Source: an uncultured Aeriscardovia sp.
Lineage (GTDB): Bacteria > Actinomycetota > Actinomycetes > Actinomycetales > Bifidobacteriaceae
DNA length: 36,667 nt
Direction of reading: 5' to 3'
Assembly: GCA_903789535.1 (NCBI GenBank)
Contig: CAIFES010000007.1
Coordinates: forward strand, 1-36,667
The notes under the pieces were generated by a model that was given only the letters and a program-made list of their open reading frames with translations, ran no database searches and was not told the origin of the DNA. How positions within the stretch are numbered: position 1 is the first letter of the stretch; every line of letters begins with the position of its first letter. The translations under genes were made by a program, and so were the position numbers. Shown here one piece after another: positions 14,672 to 22,339 of the stretch.

Positions 14672-16206
14672 ACGGCATAGACAGCAGCATGCCGATGGAC
14701 GGAGCAAACGACGTCAACAACACAGACGACGGCACTCTGATGAGTGGCACGGACGTCAACAACACGAACGACGACACGGACGACTCACCACGCACCTCAT
14801 GGCGGCATGATTCGGGCGATGAGGCGATCCTCAGCCGGGCGGCGGCAAGCCAGGAGGAGGCGATCCGCCGGGCACGGCTCGTGGTCGGCCGCGCGGGGCA
14901 GGAGGCCCGGGCCGCGCAGGAGGCGGCCACACAGACTGTGCCGGCACCTATCCCGCCCACGCAGGCGATGGTCTCCCCCACCCACGCAATGCCCACGTAT
15001 TCATCACACCCATCCGTTTATTCCGGCGCATGGCAGAATGCGGGCGCACAGACGGCGGTGGGATCCGAAACAGTGAGGCCAGCAGAACCAGTGAGGCCGG
15101 CAGGACCGGCGACAACGGCGACAGCATGGCCTGACACCGCGGATGACGCGAGCCGTGACTCCGCCGGATATGGCGACCCCGGCGAAGAGACCGTGGTGGA
15201 GGGCCCCGACCGGCAGGCCGCCGGGCAGGCCGCGCTTCCGGTGGAGGACCTGCCGCAGCAGACGGCACAGACACAGCTGCCCCCACAGCCGCCGGCACGC
15301 GTCGTCGTCCCGGTGGCCCCGCCGCAGGCTGCGCAGGAGGAGGCAGCCGTCGGCGTCGGACAGGCCGTCGCAAACGGCGCCGACGCGGGCGACAAGGCCA
15401 CCCGAAAACCGGACAGGCCCGCGGGCCCGACCCCGGCGGCGCTGCTGCTGTGCGTGCTGCTCGGCCTGCTCGCTGCCTCACTGCCCCTGACGGCCGCCAT
15501 CACCGCCGCCTGCCTCGTATGGATGCTCGACGCGCGCGGGCGCAGCGTGCTCCACCAGTACGGGCGCGAACAGGCGCGCGGCGGGTTCCGCCGTCACGGC
15601 GACGGCGCGAAGGAGGCGTTGCGCTCGCCGCTCTATCTGCTGCAGGCGCTGCCCGGTGCCATCGGCGCCTTCCTGCTGTGGTGCGCGTTCTTCGCCCTCG
15701 CCGATCTGCTGGCGATCGGCCTGTTCTCCCTTCCCTCCACGCCGCTCGTGCTCGCCCTGCCGAACAACCAGTCCGTCTCCCTGCCGCTCATCGCCGGCGA
15801 GGGCATCGGCCCGGGGGCGCTGCTGCTCGGGCTGGCGGGTGCCGGCGCCTCGGCCGTCCTCTTCTTCACCGGCGGCAAGACGCGCCCGCTGCGCCTCGGC
15901 TTCGCCGTGCTCTGGCTCGCCCTGCGCCGGGGGATGTGCCGGCTCACCGGCCGTGACTGCGCGCTCGTCGGGCCGCTGGAGACCGGCGGGCAGGTGATGA
16001 GCGCGAACTTCCCGGCCGGCTATCAGGCGTACGGCGGCGATACGGGCTATGGGTCCCCGCAGGAGGTGTACCGGCGACGGCATGGGGGCGAGACGCTCGG
16101 CCTCATACTGCTCATCCTCTTTCTGACGGCCATCGTGGTGGCGGCCATCCACCTTTCCGCCCCTGTGGACTGGACGCCACTCGTGACCGGCACCGACGTG
16201 CTCTGA
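14668..16206 (+). CDS. Membrane protein with long low-complexity N-terminus, kinase-coupled
   Basis: 512 residues, not recognised as a named family. Residues 1-40 hold a short Asn/Asp repeat (NDVNNTDDGT, TDVNNTNDDT). Residues 40-250 are Ala/Pro/Gln/Thr-rich with one regular stretch of Arg/Glu. About five hydrophobic segments follow: two near PAALLLCVLLGLLAASL and TAAITAACLVWML, then LPGAIGAFLLWCAFFAL, an Ala/Gly/Leu-rich stretch starting PGALLLGLAGAG, and LGLILLILFLTAIVVAAI near the C-terminus. It overlaps the kinase gene by ATGA. The Thr-rich cytoplasmic N-terminus would make a good phosphorylation target. Function unknown. Confidence 0.8.
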   Translation: MNGIDSSMPMDGANDVNNTDDGTLMSGTDVNNTNDDTDDSPRTSWRHDSGDEAILSRAAASQEEAIRRARLVVGRAGQEARAAQEAATQTVPAPIPPTQAMVSPTHAMPTYSSHPSVYSGAWQNAGAQTAVGSETVRPAEPVRPAGPATTATAWPDTADDASRDSAGYGDPGEETVVEGPDRQAAGQAALPVEDLPQQTAQTQLPPQPPARVVVPVAPPQAAQEEAAVGVGQAVANGADAGDKATRKPDRPAGPTPAALLLCVLLGLLAASLPLTAAITAACLVWMLDARGRSVLHQYGREQARGGFRRHGDGAKEALRSPLYLLQALPGAIGAFLLWCAFFALADLLAIGLFSLPSTPLVLALPNNQSVSLPLIAGEGIGPGALLLGLAGAGASAVLFFTGGKTRPLRLGFAVLWLALRRGMCRLTGRDCALVGPLETGGQVMSANFPAGYQAYGGDTGYGSPQEVYRRRHGGETLGLILLILFLTAIVVAAIHLSAPVDWTPLVTGTDVL

Positions 16207-16362
16207 GCAGTGTCGCACCTCGAACCACGCATCTGCCACACGGCTCCGGCAACCAAAAATGCGCGCAGGTCATCCCCGAAGCCATCTCCCCAGCGTGGCT
16301 CTCCCACGCCTCGACCGCCCACGCTCTGGGCGATGACCACGGCCGTCGGCGAGGCACGACCG

Positions 16363-16368
16363 TAGGAT
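16363..16368 (+). promoter_or_regulatory. Possible -10 element for the DsbA-like gene
   Basis: TAGGAT, about 80 nt upstream of the chosen start. It implies a leader of about 72 nt that contains AGGA (16436-16439), spaced 8 nt before ATG 16448. Confidence 0.35.
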
Positions 16369-16447
16369 GACAACAGACACGGCAGACCCGCGCGACGCCC
16401 GGCAGGCGTGGCGGGGCCGGCAGAACAGACCAGACAGGATCGAGAAC

Positions 16448-17401
16448 ATGGCAGACACCCGTCAGTCACAGCCGCAGAAACGGCCGACCGTCACCCGTCG
16501 CGAGCGGGCGGCGGCCATCGAGAAGGCCCGTCAGGAGCAGATGGCGAAGGACCAGCGGCGCGCCACCATCATCGGCGCAGTGGTCGTCATCATCGTGCTC
16601 GTCGCGGCGGCGCTCATCGGCTTCTTCGTCTGGCGCGCCAACCACCCGCAGACCTCGTCGACGCAGACCACCTCCGTGCAGGAGGCGAAGACGGCCGTGG
16701 AGAAGGTGGAGACAAAGCCCACCAATCTCGATGGCAACTGGGGCTATCTCCTCTCCAAGAACGGCATCAACAAGCCCATTAAGAATGTGCCGACCGTTAC
16801 CCTCTACATGGACTTCATGTGCCCGGCATGCGGCACCTACGAGCGGTCGGTGGATTCCACGCTCTCGAAGATGTATGAGGCCGGGCAGGTCAACCTCGAG
16901 CTGTTCCCGATGGGCTTCCTCGACGCCTCCTCCACCGACGAATACTCCACCCGGTCCGCTTCGGCCATCGCCTACGTGGCCCAGCACGAGCCGGAGCATC
17001 TCTTCTCCGCCATCCAAGCCATGTATGAGGAGGATTTCCAGCCCCAGGAGGCCTACAACTACAAGTCGGTCTCCAATGCGAAGATCGCCGCGCAGCTGGA
17101 GAAGGGCGGCGTCTCGCACGCCGTGGCGCAGGCGTCCATCAAGGGTACGTACACCGCGTGGATCAAGGCGATGCGCTCCTACGTGCCGCTCACCACGCGC
17201 GCGCAGCATCCCACCGGCCAGTACAAGGGGCAGATGACCACCCCGACCGTGCTCATCAACAACACGTATCTGGATGACCTGCAGACGGGCGAGGCTGGCG
17301 TCTCCCAGCTGCTCGAGGCGATCGGCCTGAAGCAGGCGCAGGTGGGACAGGCCGGTGTGAGGCCCTCGCTCGGCACGTCCACCAAGCTGCTCGGCGACTG
17401 A
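16448..17401 (+). CDS. Membrane-anchored DsbA-like thiol-disulfide oxidoreductase
   Basis: 317 residues: a basic cytoplasmic tail (1-39), one TM helix (about 40-62, IIGAVVVIIVLVAAALIGFFVW), and an extracytoplasmic thioredoxin-fold domain. The active site is MDFMCPACGTYE (Cys125, Cys128), and the cis-proline loop is MTTPTVLIN near residue 265. Such proteins catalyse disulfide formation or exchange in exported proteins, usually recycled by a VKOR-type partner, which is not seen here. An in-frame ATG at 16367 exists but overlaps the -10-like TAGGAT, so ATG 16448 is preferred. The two cysteines in the Rpf-like protein encoded 2 kb away could be clients (inference). Confidence 0.88.
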   Translation: MADTRQSQPQKRPTVTRRERAAAIEKARQEQMAKDQRRATIIGAVVVIIVLVAAALIGFFVWRANHPQTSSTQTTSVQEAKTAVEKVETKPTNLDGNWGYLLSKNGINKPIKNVPTVTLYMDFMCPACGTYERSVDSTLSKMYEAGQVNLELFPMGFLDASSTDEYSTRSASAIAYVAQHEPEHLFSAIQAMYEEDFQPQEAYNYKSVSNAKIAAQLEKGGVSHAVAQASIKGTYTAWIKAMRSYVPLTTRAQHPTGQYKGQMTTPTVLINNTYLDDLQTGEAGVSQLLEAIGLKQAQVGQAGVRPSLGTSTKLLGD

Positions 17402-17500
17402 GACCGGGGCCCTGCACGCCGGAATCGCGCCGCCATCCGTCTGCCCTACGCCCGCTTCCCTCTACCCGCCGGACGCCCATCGGCTATGATGGGCGCGTAT

Positions 17501-17574
17501 GCCTCCTTAGCTCAGCTGGCTAGAGCACCTGTCTTGTAAACAGGAGGTCGTCGGTTCGGATCCGACAGGAGGCT
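17501..17574 (+). tRNA. tRNA-Thr (anticodon TGT)
   Basis: A 74-nt cloverleaf: acceptor arm GCCTCCT/AGGAGGC (17501-17507 with 17567-17573), D arm with AGCTCAGCTGGCTAGAGC, anticodon stem CCTGT/ACAGG around the loop CTTGTAA (anticodon TGT, reading ACA), and T arm GTCGG-TTCGGAT-CCGAC. The CCA end is not encoded, so the cca product in this window would be needed to complete it. A TATGAT -10 lies at 17485-17490. Confidence 0.96.
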
Positions 17575-17579
17575 CTGTT

Positions 17580-17604
17580 GCCCGCGGGAGACCGCGGGCT
17601 TTTT
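17580..17604 (+). terminator. Intrinsic terminator of tRNA-Thr
   Basis: Stem GCCCGCGG/CCGCGGGC with GAGA tetraloop followed by TTTTT, 6 nt after the tRNA. Confidence 0.92.
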
Positions 17605-17660
17605 CATATCGCCAGTTATCCACATTGCCCCGCTTCCCGGTTCCCACCTTGCCCTCCCTC

Positions 17661-17666
17661 TAGAAT
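17661..17666 (+). promoter_or_regulatory. -10 element of the SGNH-hydrolase operon, leaderless-type
   Basis: TAGAAT lies 7 nt before ATG 17674. The intervening GAGGCGT contains a GAGG only 3 nt from the start. This would be the promoter of the SGNH - Rpf - rsmA - TetR chain. Confidence 0.5.
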
Positions 17667-17673
17667 GAGGCGT

Positions 17674-19002
17674 ATGAGCGAAACAGGGAATGTGGAAAAG
17701 GGCCGCACCATCGTCGAATCGGCGATCTACACCCGGCCGTATGGCAGCAGCCTCGCCGATCTGCCAGCGCGGCTCGTCCTGCCGCATCTGGAAAAGTGGC
17801 GGCGCGTGGTCTGCATCGGCGATTCCGTCAATGAGGGCATGTGGGACGGCGTGGATCCTACCGTCGACTGGCGTCTGTACGAGAACCAGCAGAACGCCCC
17901 CACCACGCAGTTCTTCGGCTGGGCGGACCGGCTCGCCGGGCATCTGTCGCGCCGGCGCGTCGACGCCGGGCTCTCCCCTGTGCTCTACGCCAACCTCGCC
18001 GTGCGCGGCAAGCTGATCCACTTCATCGTCGACAACGAGGTACCGCAGGCGCTGGAGCTGCACCCCGACCTCGTGATCATGGACGGCGGCGGCAACGACA
18101 TCCTGCGCCCGGGCACGAGCATCAGCCGCGTGCTGCGCTCCATCGAGCACGGCATCCGCCAGATCCGCGCCACCGGTGCCGACGTCCTCTACCTGCTAGC
18201 CGCACAGCCGTCCGAGCGCATGGATTTCGTGCGCAAGAAGACGGCCGATTATGACACGCGGATCAAATCGCTCGCCGACAAGCTTGATTTTTACGTTGTG
18301 GATTCGTGGGCGTTCGAACCGATGCGCGACCCGCGCCTGTGGAGCCGCGACATGATCCACCCCAGCTCCGAAGGGCATGAGCGGATCGCCCAGATGGCCC
18401 TGCTCGGCCTCGGTCTGCGCCCTGACCCCGCCTGGGATGACGGTGCGCTCACACGCCCGCTTCCGGATGTGTTGGTCACGCACAGCGAGAAGATCGCCGT
18501 CTCCAACCAGTGGCTGCATGACTACGCGGTGCCGTGGGTCGGCCGACGCCTCAAGGGCACGAGCTCGGGCGACGGGCGCTCGGGCAAGCGGCCGGACCTG
18601 ATCGAGATGCCGCCTTCGGCGCCGCATCCGGGCTCGGCGCTGCTCGCTGGCCGCCCTGCCGCGCCGCACCCGTTCGGCCCGAGCGCCAAAGGGTGGCTGT
18701 CGGACGAGGAGATCCGCGCCCTGCATTCCTCACCGTCGCAGCTTGCGGCACTGCGCCGCTCGGTCCTGCGCGCGCATCCGGCGATGGGCAGCTTCGGCGA
18801 GGCGCTCGCACAGGACGGCTCGATCCGCCCGGCCGTTCCTGAGAAGCCGGCCGATTCCGAGGCGGCTGACGGCGATGGTCATGACATCGATGGCATCAAG
18901 GGCAGCGATCCCACAGATGCCTCCGATGGCAATGCCGCCGATCACTGCGATGACAACCGCGATAACCCCGATAACAACTCTGATAACGAGGAGCAGGCAT
19001 GA
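17674..19002 (+). CDS. SGNH/GDSL-family hydrolase
   Basis: 442 residues. The SGNH catalytic blocks are present: GDSVNEG (nucleophile Ser51), the oxyanion glycine in LAVRGK (Gly112), GGGND (Asn141), and DMIHPSSEGH (Asp226, His229). It is predicted to be a cytoplasmic esterase or lipase-like hydrolase, as no signal peptide is seen. After the catalytic domain (to about residue 260) there is a Pro/Arg-rich region and an acidic Asp/Asn tail (PTDASDGNAADHCDDNRDN). The stop overlaps the Rpf-like gene start by 4 nt (ATGA). Natural substrate unknown. Confidence 0.88.
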   Translation: MSETGNVEKGRTIVESAIYTRPYGSSLADLPARLVLPHLEKWRRVVCIGDSVNEGMWDGVDPTVDWRLYENQQNAPTTQFFGWADRLAGHLSRRRVDAGLSPVLYANLAVRGKLIHFIVDNEVPQALELHPDLVIMDGGGNDILRPGTSISRVLRSIEHGIRQIRATGADVLYLLAAQPSERMDFVRKKTADYDTRIKSLADKLDFYVVDSWAFEPMRDPRLWSRDMIHPSSEGHERIAQMALLGLGLRPDPAWDDGALTRPLPDVLVTHSEKIAVSNQWLHDYAVPWVGRRLKGTSSGDGRSGKRPDLIEMPPSAPHPGSALLAGRPAAPHPFGPSAKGWLSDEEIRALHSSPSQLAALRRSVLRAHPAMGSFGEALAQDGSIRPAVPEKPADSEAADGDGHDIDGIKGSDPTDASDGNAADHCDDNRDNPDNNSDNEEQA

Positions 19003-20645
19003 CCTCCCCGTCACGTCCGCACATCCCTTCCCGCGCCGGCGGCACATGGAGCCCGACCACCTTCGTGCGGCACCGCCGCTGGCGCGTGCTCATCAGCATT
19101 TTTGTGACGCTGGCCGTCTGCCTCGTCACCTTCGGGATCACCACGCGCAAATCGGTCGCCCTCGTGGTCGACGGGCAGACACGGCACGTCACCACGTATG
19201 CCTCCTCCGTGCCGGCGCTGCTGCACGAGCAGGGCGTCACCACCCGCACGCACGACCAGGTCACCAGCTCCTCGGGCCAGTGGCTCAGCAACGGTGCCAC
19301 CGTCACCGTCAAGCAGGCCTATCAGCTCACGCTTTCCATCGATGGCATCCTCGTGCCGTATTGGACCACGACGAACTCTGCGGCGAAGATCGCCTCTTTC
19401 TATGACCAGTCGCGCAAGGACGCCGCAAAGCTGACCGTCAACATCACCAACGTCTACAACCGTCTGACCGGCGGCATCTCCATCAACCGCACCGGCCCGG
19501 TGCTCGTGCGTTGGGACGGCAAGGAGTCGATCGCTCCCGACGGGAGACTCACCGCCGCCTCCATCCTTGATTCCAAGGGCATCACGCTCGGCAAGAACGA
19601 CCGGGTGAGCGTCTCGGTGGAGAACGGACAGACCGTGCTGACCGTGCAGCGCGTCTCCTACCGCACCATCACCCGAACGATCAGCATCCCGCACGCCGCA
19701 AAGCAGGTGGAGGACGACACGTTGCCCGCAGGCACCACAAAGGTGGTCTCCGAAGGCAAAGACGGGGCGAAGACGCAGACCGTGCGCCAGACGCTCGTCG
19801 ACGGCGAGGTCTCCACCGAGCAGATCCTCTCCTCGACGACGGTCGCCCAGCCCGTCACACGCATTGTGGCCGTGGGCACGAAGCAGCCGGACACCTCCTC
19901 GGACACATCTTCTGGCGCACAGGGCTCGACCGGCTCCGGATCCGCCGGCTCCGGCTCAACCGGGTCCACAGGATCGTCGGGAACGGGCGGTTCCGGCTCC
20001 GGCTCGAAGTCGGGCACCTCGGGCGGCTCTGGCAGTTCTTCCGGCAGCTCTTCCGGCAGTTCGACGGGAGGTTCCGGCTCGTCATCCTCCTCCGGTTCGG
20101 GTTCGTCGTCCTCAGGATCCGGGACATCCGGGTCAGGGGCGGCCGGTTCCGGCTCGGGCTCGTCGGGTTCAGGCTCGTCGGGTTCCTCGCAATCCGGCCA
20201 GTCCGGCAGCGGCTCGCAGTCAGGCCAGTCCGGCCAGTCGGGGCAGTCTGGGCAGACGCAGCCGACCACTCCCACGCAGCCCAGCCAGCCCACGCAGCCG
20301 ACCACACCGACGACCCCGACGGGCAACAAGCTCACCCCGGCGCAGGCACAGGCCTATGCGCAGGTGGTCGCCCGCGACCAGTACGGCTGGGCGGACAACC
20401 AGTTCAGCTGCCTCGTCACGCTGTGGAACCACGAGTCGAACTGGCGCTGGAACGCCGGCAACCCTTCCTCCGGCGCCTATGGCATCCCCCAGCTGCTGCC
20501 GAGTGCCCATCCCGACATCCCGGCCGGGTATATGACCGACGCGACCGTGCAGGTCAACTGGGGACTGAACTATATCGCCGGACGCTACGGCAACCCCTGC
20601 AACGCCTGGTCGTTCTGGCAGGCACAGAGTCCGCATTGGTACTGA
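18999..20645 (+). CDS. Rpf-like secreted cell-wall hydrolase (DUF348-G5-lysozyme-like)
   Basis: 548 residues. A TM/signal-anchor segment (about 29-47) is followed by ubiquitin-like DUF348 units starting at KSVALVVDGQTRHVTTYAS, then a G5-like domain (TLPAGTTKVVSEGKDG). A ~120-residue Ser/Gly then Gln/Thr/Pro low-complexity linker leads to a C-terminal lysozyme-like transglycosylase domain (about 440-548) with probable catalytic Glu479 in TLWNHESNWRW and the motif GAYGIPQLLPSAHP. Cys472 or so and the cysteine in GNPCNAW may form a disulfide. The layout mirrors RpfB of Mycobacterium, whose gene also precedes ksgA, but the catalytic domain looks closer to aggregation-promoting-factor-type domains than to classical Rpf. 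It should cleave peptidoglycan during growth or division. Confidence 0.9.
   Translation: MTSPSRPHIPSRAGGTWSPTTFVRHRRWRVLISIFVTLAVCLVTFGITTRKSVALVVDGQTRHVTTYASSVPALLHEQGVTTRTHDQVTSSSGQWLSNGATVTVKQAYQLTLSIDGILVPYWTTTNSAAKIASFYDQSRKDAAKLTVNITNVYNRLTGGISINRTGPVLVRWDGKESIAPDGRLTAASILDSKGITLGKNDRVSVSVENGQTVLTVQRVSYRTITRTISIPHAAKQVEDDTLPAGTTKVVSEGKDGAKTQTVRQTLVDGEVSTEQILSSTTVAQPVTRIVAVGTKQPDTSSDTSSGAQGSTGSGSAGSGSTGSTGSSGTGGSGSGSKSGTSGGSGSSSGSSSGSSTGGSGSSSSSGSGSSSSGSGTSGSGAAGSGSGSSGSGSSGSSQSGQSGSGSQSGQSGQSGQSGQTQPTTPTQPSQPTQPTTPTTPTGNKLTPAQAQAYAQVVARDQYGWADNQFSCLVTLWNHESNWRWNAGNPSSGAYGIPQLLPSAHPDIPAGYMTDATVQVNWGLNYIAGRYGNPCNAWSFWQAQSPHWY
19906..20300 (+). repeat. Ser/Gly- then Gln/Thr/Pro-coding low-complexity tract
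   Basis: Degenerate repeats of TCCGGCTCG-like and CAGTCCGGC-like units encode the flexible wall-spanning linker of the Rpf-like protein. Such tracts are prone to length change by slippage. Confidence 0.8.
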
Positions 20646-20729
20646 TCCGGCAGTCGGGACGGCAACCCAGGACGACAACGGCAGACGACGGGGGGCACTG
20701 CGGCAGATGCCGGCGGAATTGAGGCAGAG

Positions 20730-21737
20730 ATGAACGCGAGACAACAGATGCAGACTGATTCGGACGACCAGACCTACGAGACCGACCAGACCGGTCCGAA
20801 CGATCAGATCAATCCGGATGATCGGACCGGCCAGACGGGTGTTGACGGACAAGACACCGCCACGACCGGCACCGACGGGCTGCTCGGCGCCGATGACATC
20901 CATGCGCTGGCGGCGCAGGCGGGCATCCGGCCGACCAAAAAGCTCGGCCAGAACTTTATGATCGACCCCTCCACCGTCCGGCGCATCGTGCGCACTGCCG
21001 GTGTCCGCCCCGGTGACCACGTGCTTGAGGTCGGCCCGGGCCTTGGCTCGCTCACCCTCGCGCTGCTCGAGGCAGGGGCACAGGTGACCGCGGTCGAGAT
21101 CGACCCGCGTCTGGCCGATCTGCTGCCACAGACGGTGCGTCGCTATCAGCCGCACAATGCCGATCATCTGCACGTCATCGTCTCTGACGCGCTCAAGCTG
21201 GATGCGGGTATGCTCGGCGATGTTTCACGTGAAACATTCCGTCTCGTCTCCAATCTGCCCTACAACGTGGCGACACCCATCCTGCTGACGCTGCTCGCCC
21301 GCTTCCCCGCGCTTACGACGGCGACCGTGCTCGTCCAGGACGAGGTGGCCGACCGGCTCACCGCCGATCCGGGCAGCAAGATCTACGGCGTGCCCTCCGT
21401 CAAACTCGCCTGGTTCGGCCACTCGCACAAGGCCGGGATGGTGGCACGGTCCGTCTTCTGGCCGGTGCCGAACGTCGATTCCTCGCTTGTGGGCTTCGAG
21501 CGGATCCCCGCGGGCCAGGCACACCCGCGGCGGCTGCGCGAGGCCACGTTCCGGCTCATCGACAAAGCGTTCGGCCAACGGCGCAAGACGGTGCGCGCCG
21601 CGCTGAAAAAGACCGCCACGGCCGAACAGATCGAGCGGGCCGGCATCGACCCCTCCACCCGCGGCGAGCGCCTGGTGGTCGAGGATTATCTGCGCCTGGC
21701 GCAGGTGCTGGAAACCGACTCCGCGAAGGAGGCATGA
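20730..21737 (+). CDS. rsmA: 16S rRNA (adenine1518/1519-N6)-dimethyltransferase
   Basis: RsmA/KsgA dimethylates A1518 and A1519 in the 30S subunit. Family motifs: KKLGQNFMID (about 70-79), SAM-binding LEVGPGLGSLT (about 99-109), the acidic EID (123-125) and the catalytic NLPY (175-178). 335 residues; about 50 residues at the N-terminus are hydrophilic, Asp/Thr/Gln-rich and extra to the family. GAGG lies about 6-9 nt before ATG 20730. A perfect parS site lies inside the gene at 21221-21236, where it encodes VSRET. In mycobacteria and relatives, ispE usually follows ksgA. Here a TetR gene does, overlapping by 4 nt. Confidence 0.95.
   Translation: MNARQQMQTDSDDQTYETDQTGPNDQINPDDRTGQTGVDGQDTATTGTDGLLGADDIHALAAQAGIRPTKKLGQNFMIDPSTVRRIVRTAGVRPGDHVLEVGPGLGSLTLALLEAGAQVTAVEIDPRLADLLPQTVRRYQPHNADHLHVIVSDALKLDAGMLGDVSRETFRLVSNLPYNVATPILLTLLARFPALTTATVLVQDEVADRLTADPGSKIYGVPSVKLAWFGHSHKAGMVARSVFWPVPNVDSSLVGFERIPAGQAHPRRLREATFRLIDKAFGQRRKTVRAALKKTATAEQIERAGIDPSTRGERLVVEDYLRLAQVLETDSAKEA
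21221..21236. promoter_or_regulatory. parS site 1 (inside rsmA)
   Basis: TGTTTCACGTGAAACA is a perfect match to the ParB-binding parS palindrome. It lies within rsmA coding sequence, codons 164-169. Confidence 0.95.
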
Positions 21738-22339
21738 TGGGCGTACGCGAGCGCAACGCCGAGCTGCGCCGACGCAGTCTGCTGGAGGCCGCCGACCGTC
21801 TCGCACGCCAGAGTGGCTGGGAGGATCTCTCCGTGGAGGCCATCACCCGCGCCGCCGGCATGGCCAAGGGCAATTTCTACAGGTACTTCCCCTCGAAACA
21901 GGCGCTGCGCTCGGCACTGGAGGCACGCCGTTTCACTGATGTGGCCGAGCAGATCCCGGCCATCGCCCTCTCCTCCGACCCGCTGACCGGCATTGCCGGC
22001 TATATGGCCCATCTCGTCGACCTCGTCACCTCCTCCGGAGCCGACGGCACACGCCGGTTCCTCGAGCTTGCCGCGCAGACGGGCGAGGACGCCGGGGCGG
22101 ACGCGTTCTTCTCCTACCACCGGCTGCTGGAGGTCTTCGTCACCGATCGCGCGCTACGCAAAAAGACGCCGGTCGACGATCTCACGGCTGTGCTCGACGC
22201 GCTCACGCTCGGTCTGCTTGCCGGCTGGGCGGCCGACCCGCACCGCGATGAGGACGGCCATCAGGTCCATGAGCGCCTGGAGCAGATGAACGCCTTGGTG
22301 CTGCGTCATTCGCTCAAGCCGTGGATCCGCAGGAAATAA
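21734..22339 (+). CDS. TetR/AcrR-family transcriptional regulator
   Basis: 201 residues with an N-terminal helix-turn-helix: LSVEAITRAAGMAKGNFYRYF (turn and recognition helix) followed by PSKQALRSAL, typical of TetR. The C-terminal ligand/dimer domain is not assignable. AAGGAGG (21726-21732) precedes two starts; ATG 21737 has better spacing (4 nt) than ATG 21734 (1 nt). It overlaps rsmA and converges with the MATE gene with zero gap, so it may regulate that transporter (inference). Confidence 0.88.
   Translation: MMGVRERNAELRRRSLLEAADRLARQSGWEDLSVEAITRAAGMAKGNFYRYFPSKQALRSALEARRFTDVAEQIPAIALSSDPLTGIAGYMAHLVDLVTSSGADGTRRFLELAAQTGEDAGADAFFSYHRLLEVFVTDRALRKKTPVDDLTAVLDALTLGLLAGWAADPHRDEDGHQVHERLEQMNALVLRHSLKPWIRRK

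Noticed and set aside
17616-17624. Isolated perfect DnaA box TTATCCACA after the tRNA terminator.
   Set aside because: A single box without neighbours is expected by chance and carries no support for function.
19906-20300. Repeats that could be taken for a CRISPR-like or satellite array.
   Set aside because: Units are in codon phase, degenerate and lack spacers; they encode a Ser/Gly linker.
19658-20335. Minus-strand frame giving a Pro/Glu/Asp-rich repeat protein.
   Set aside because: It is the antisense of the Ser/Gly linker of the Rpf-like protein.
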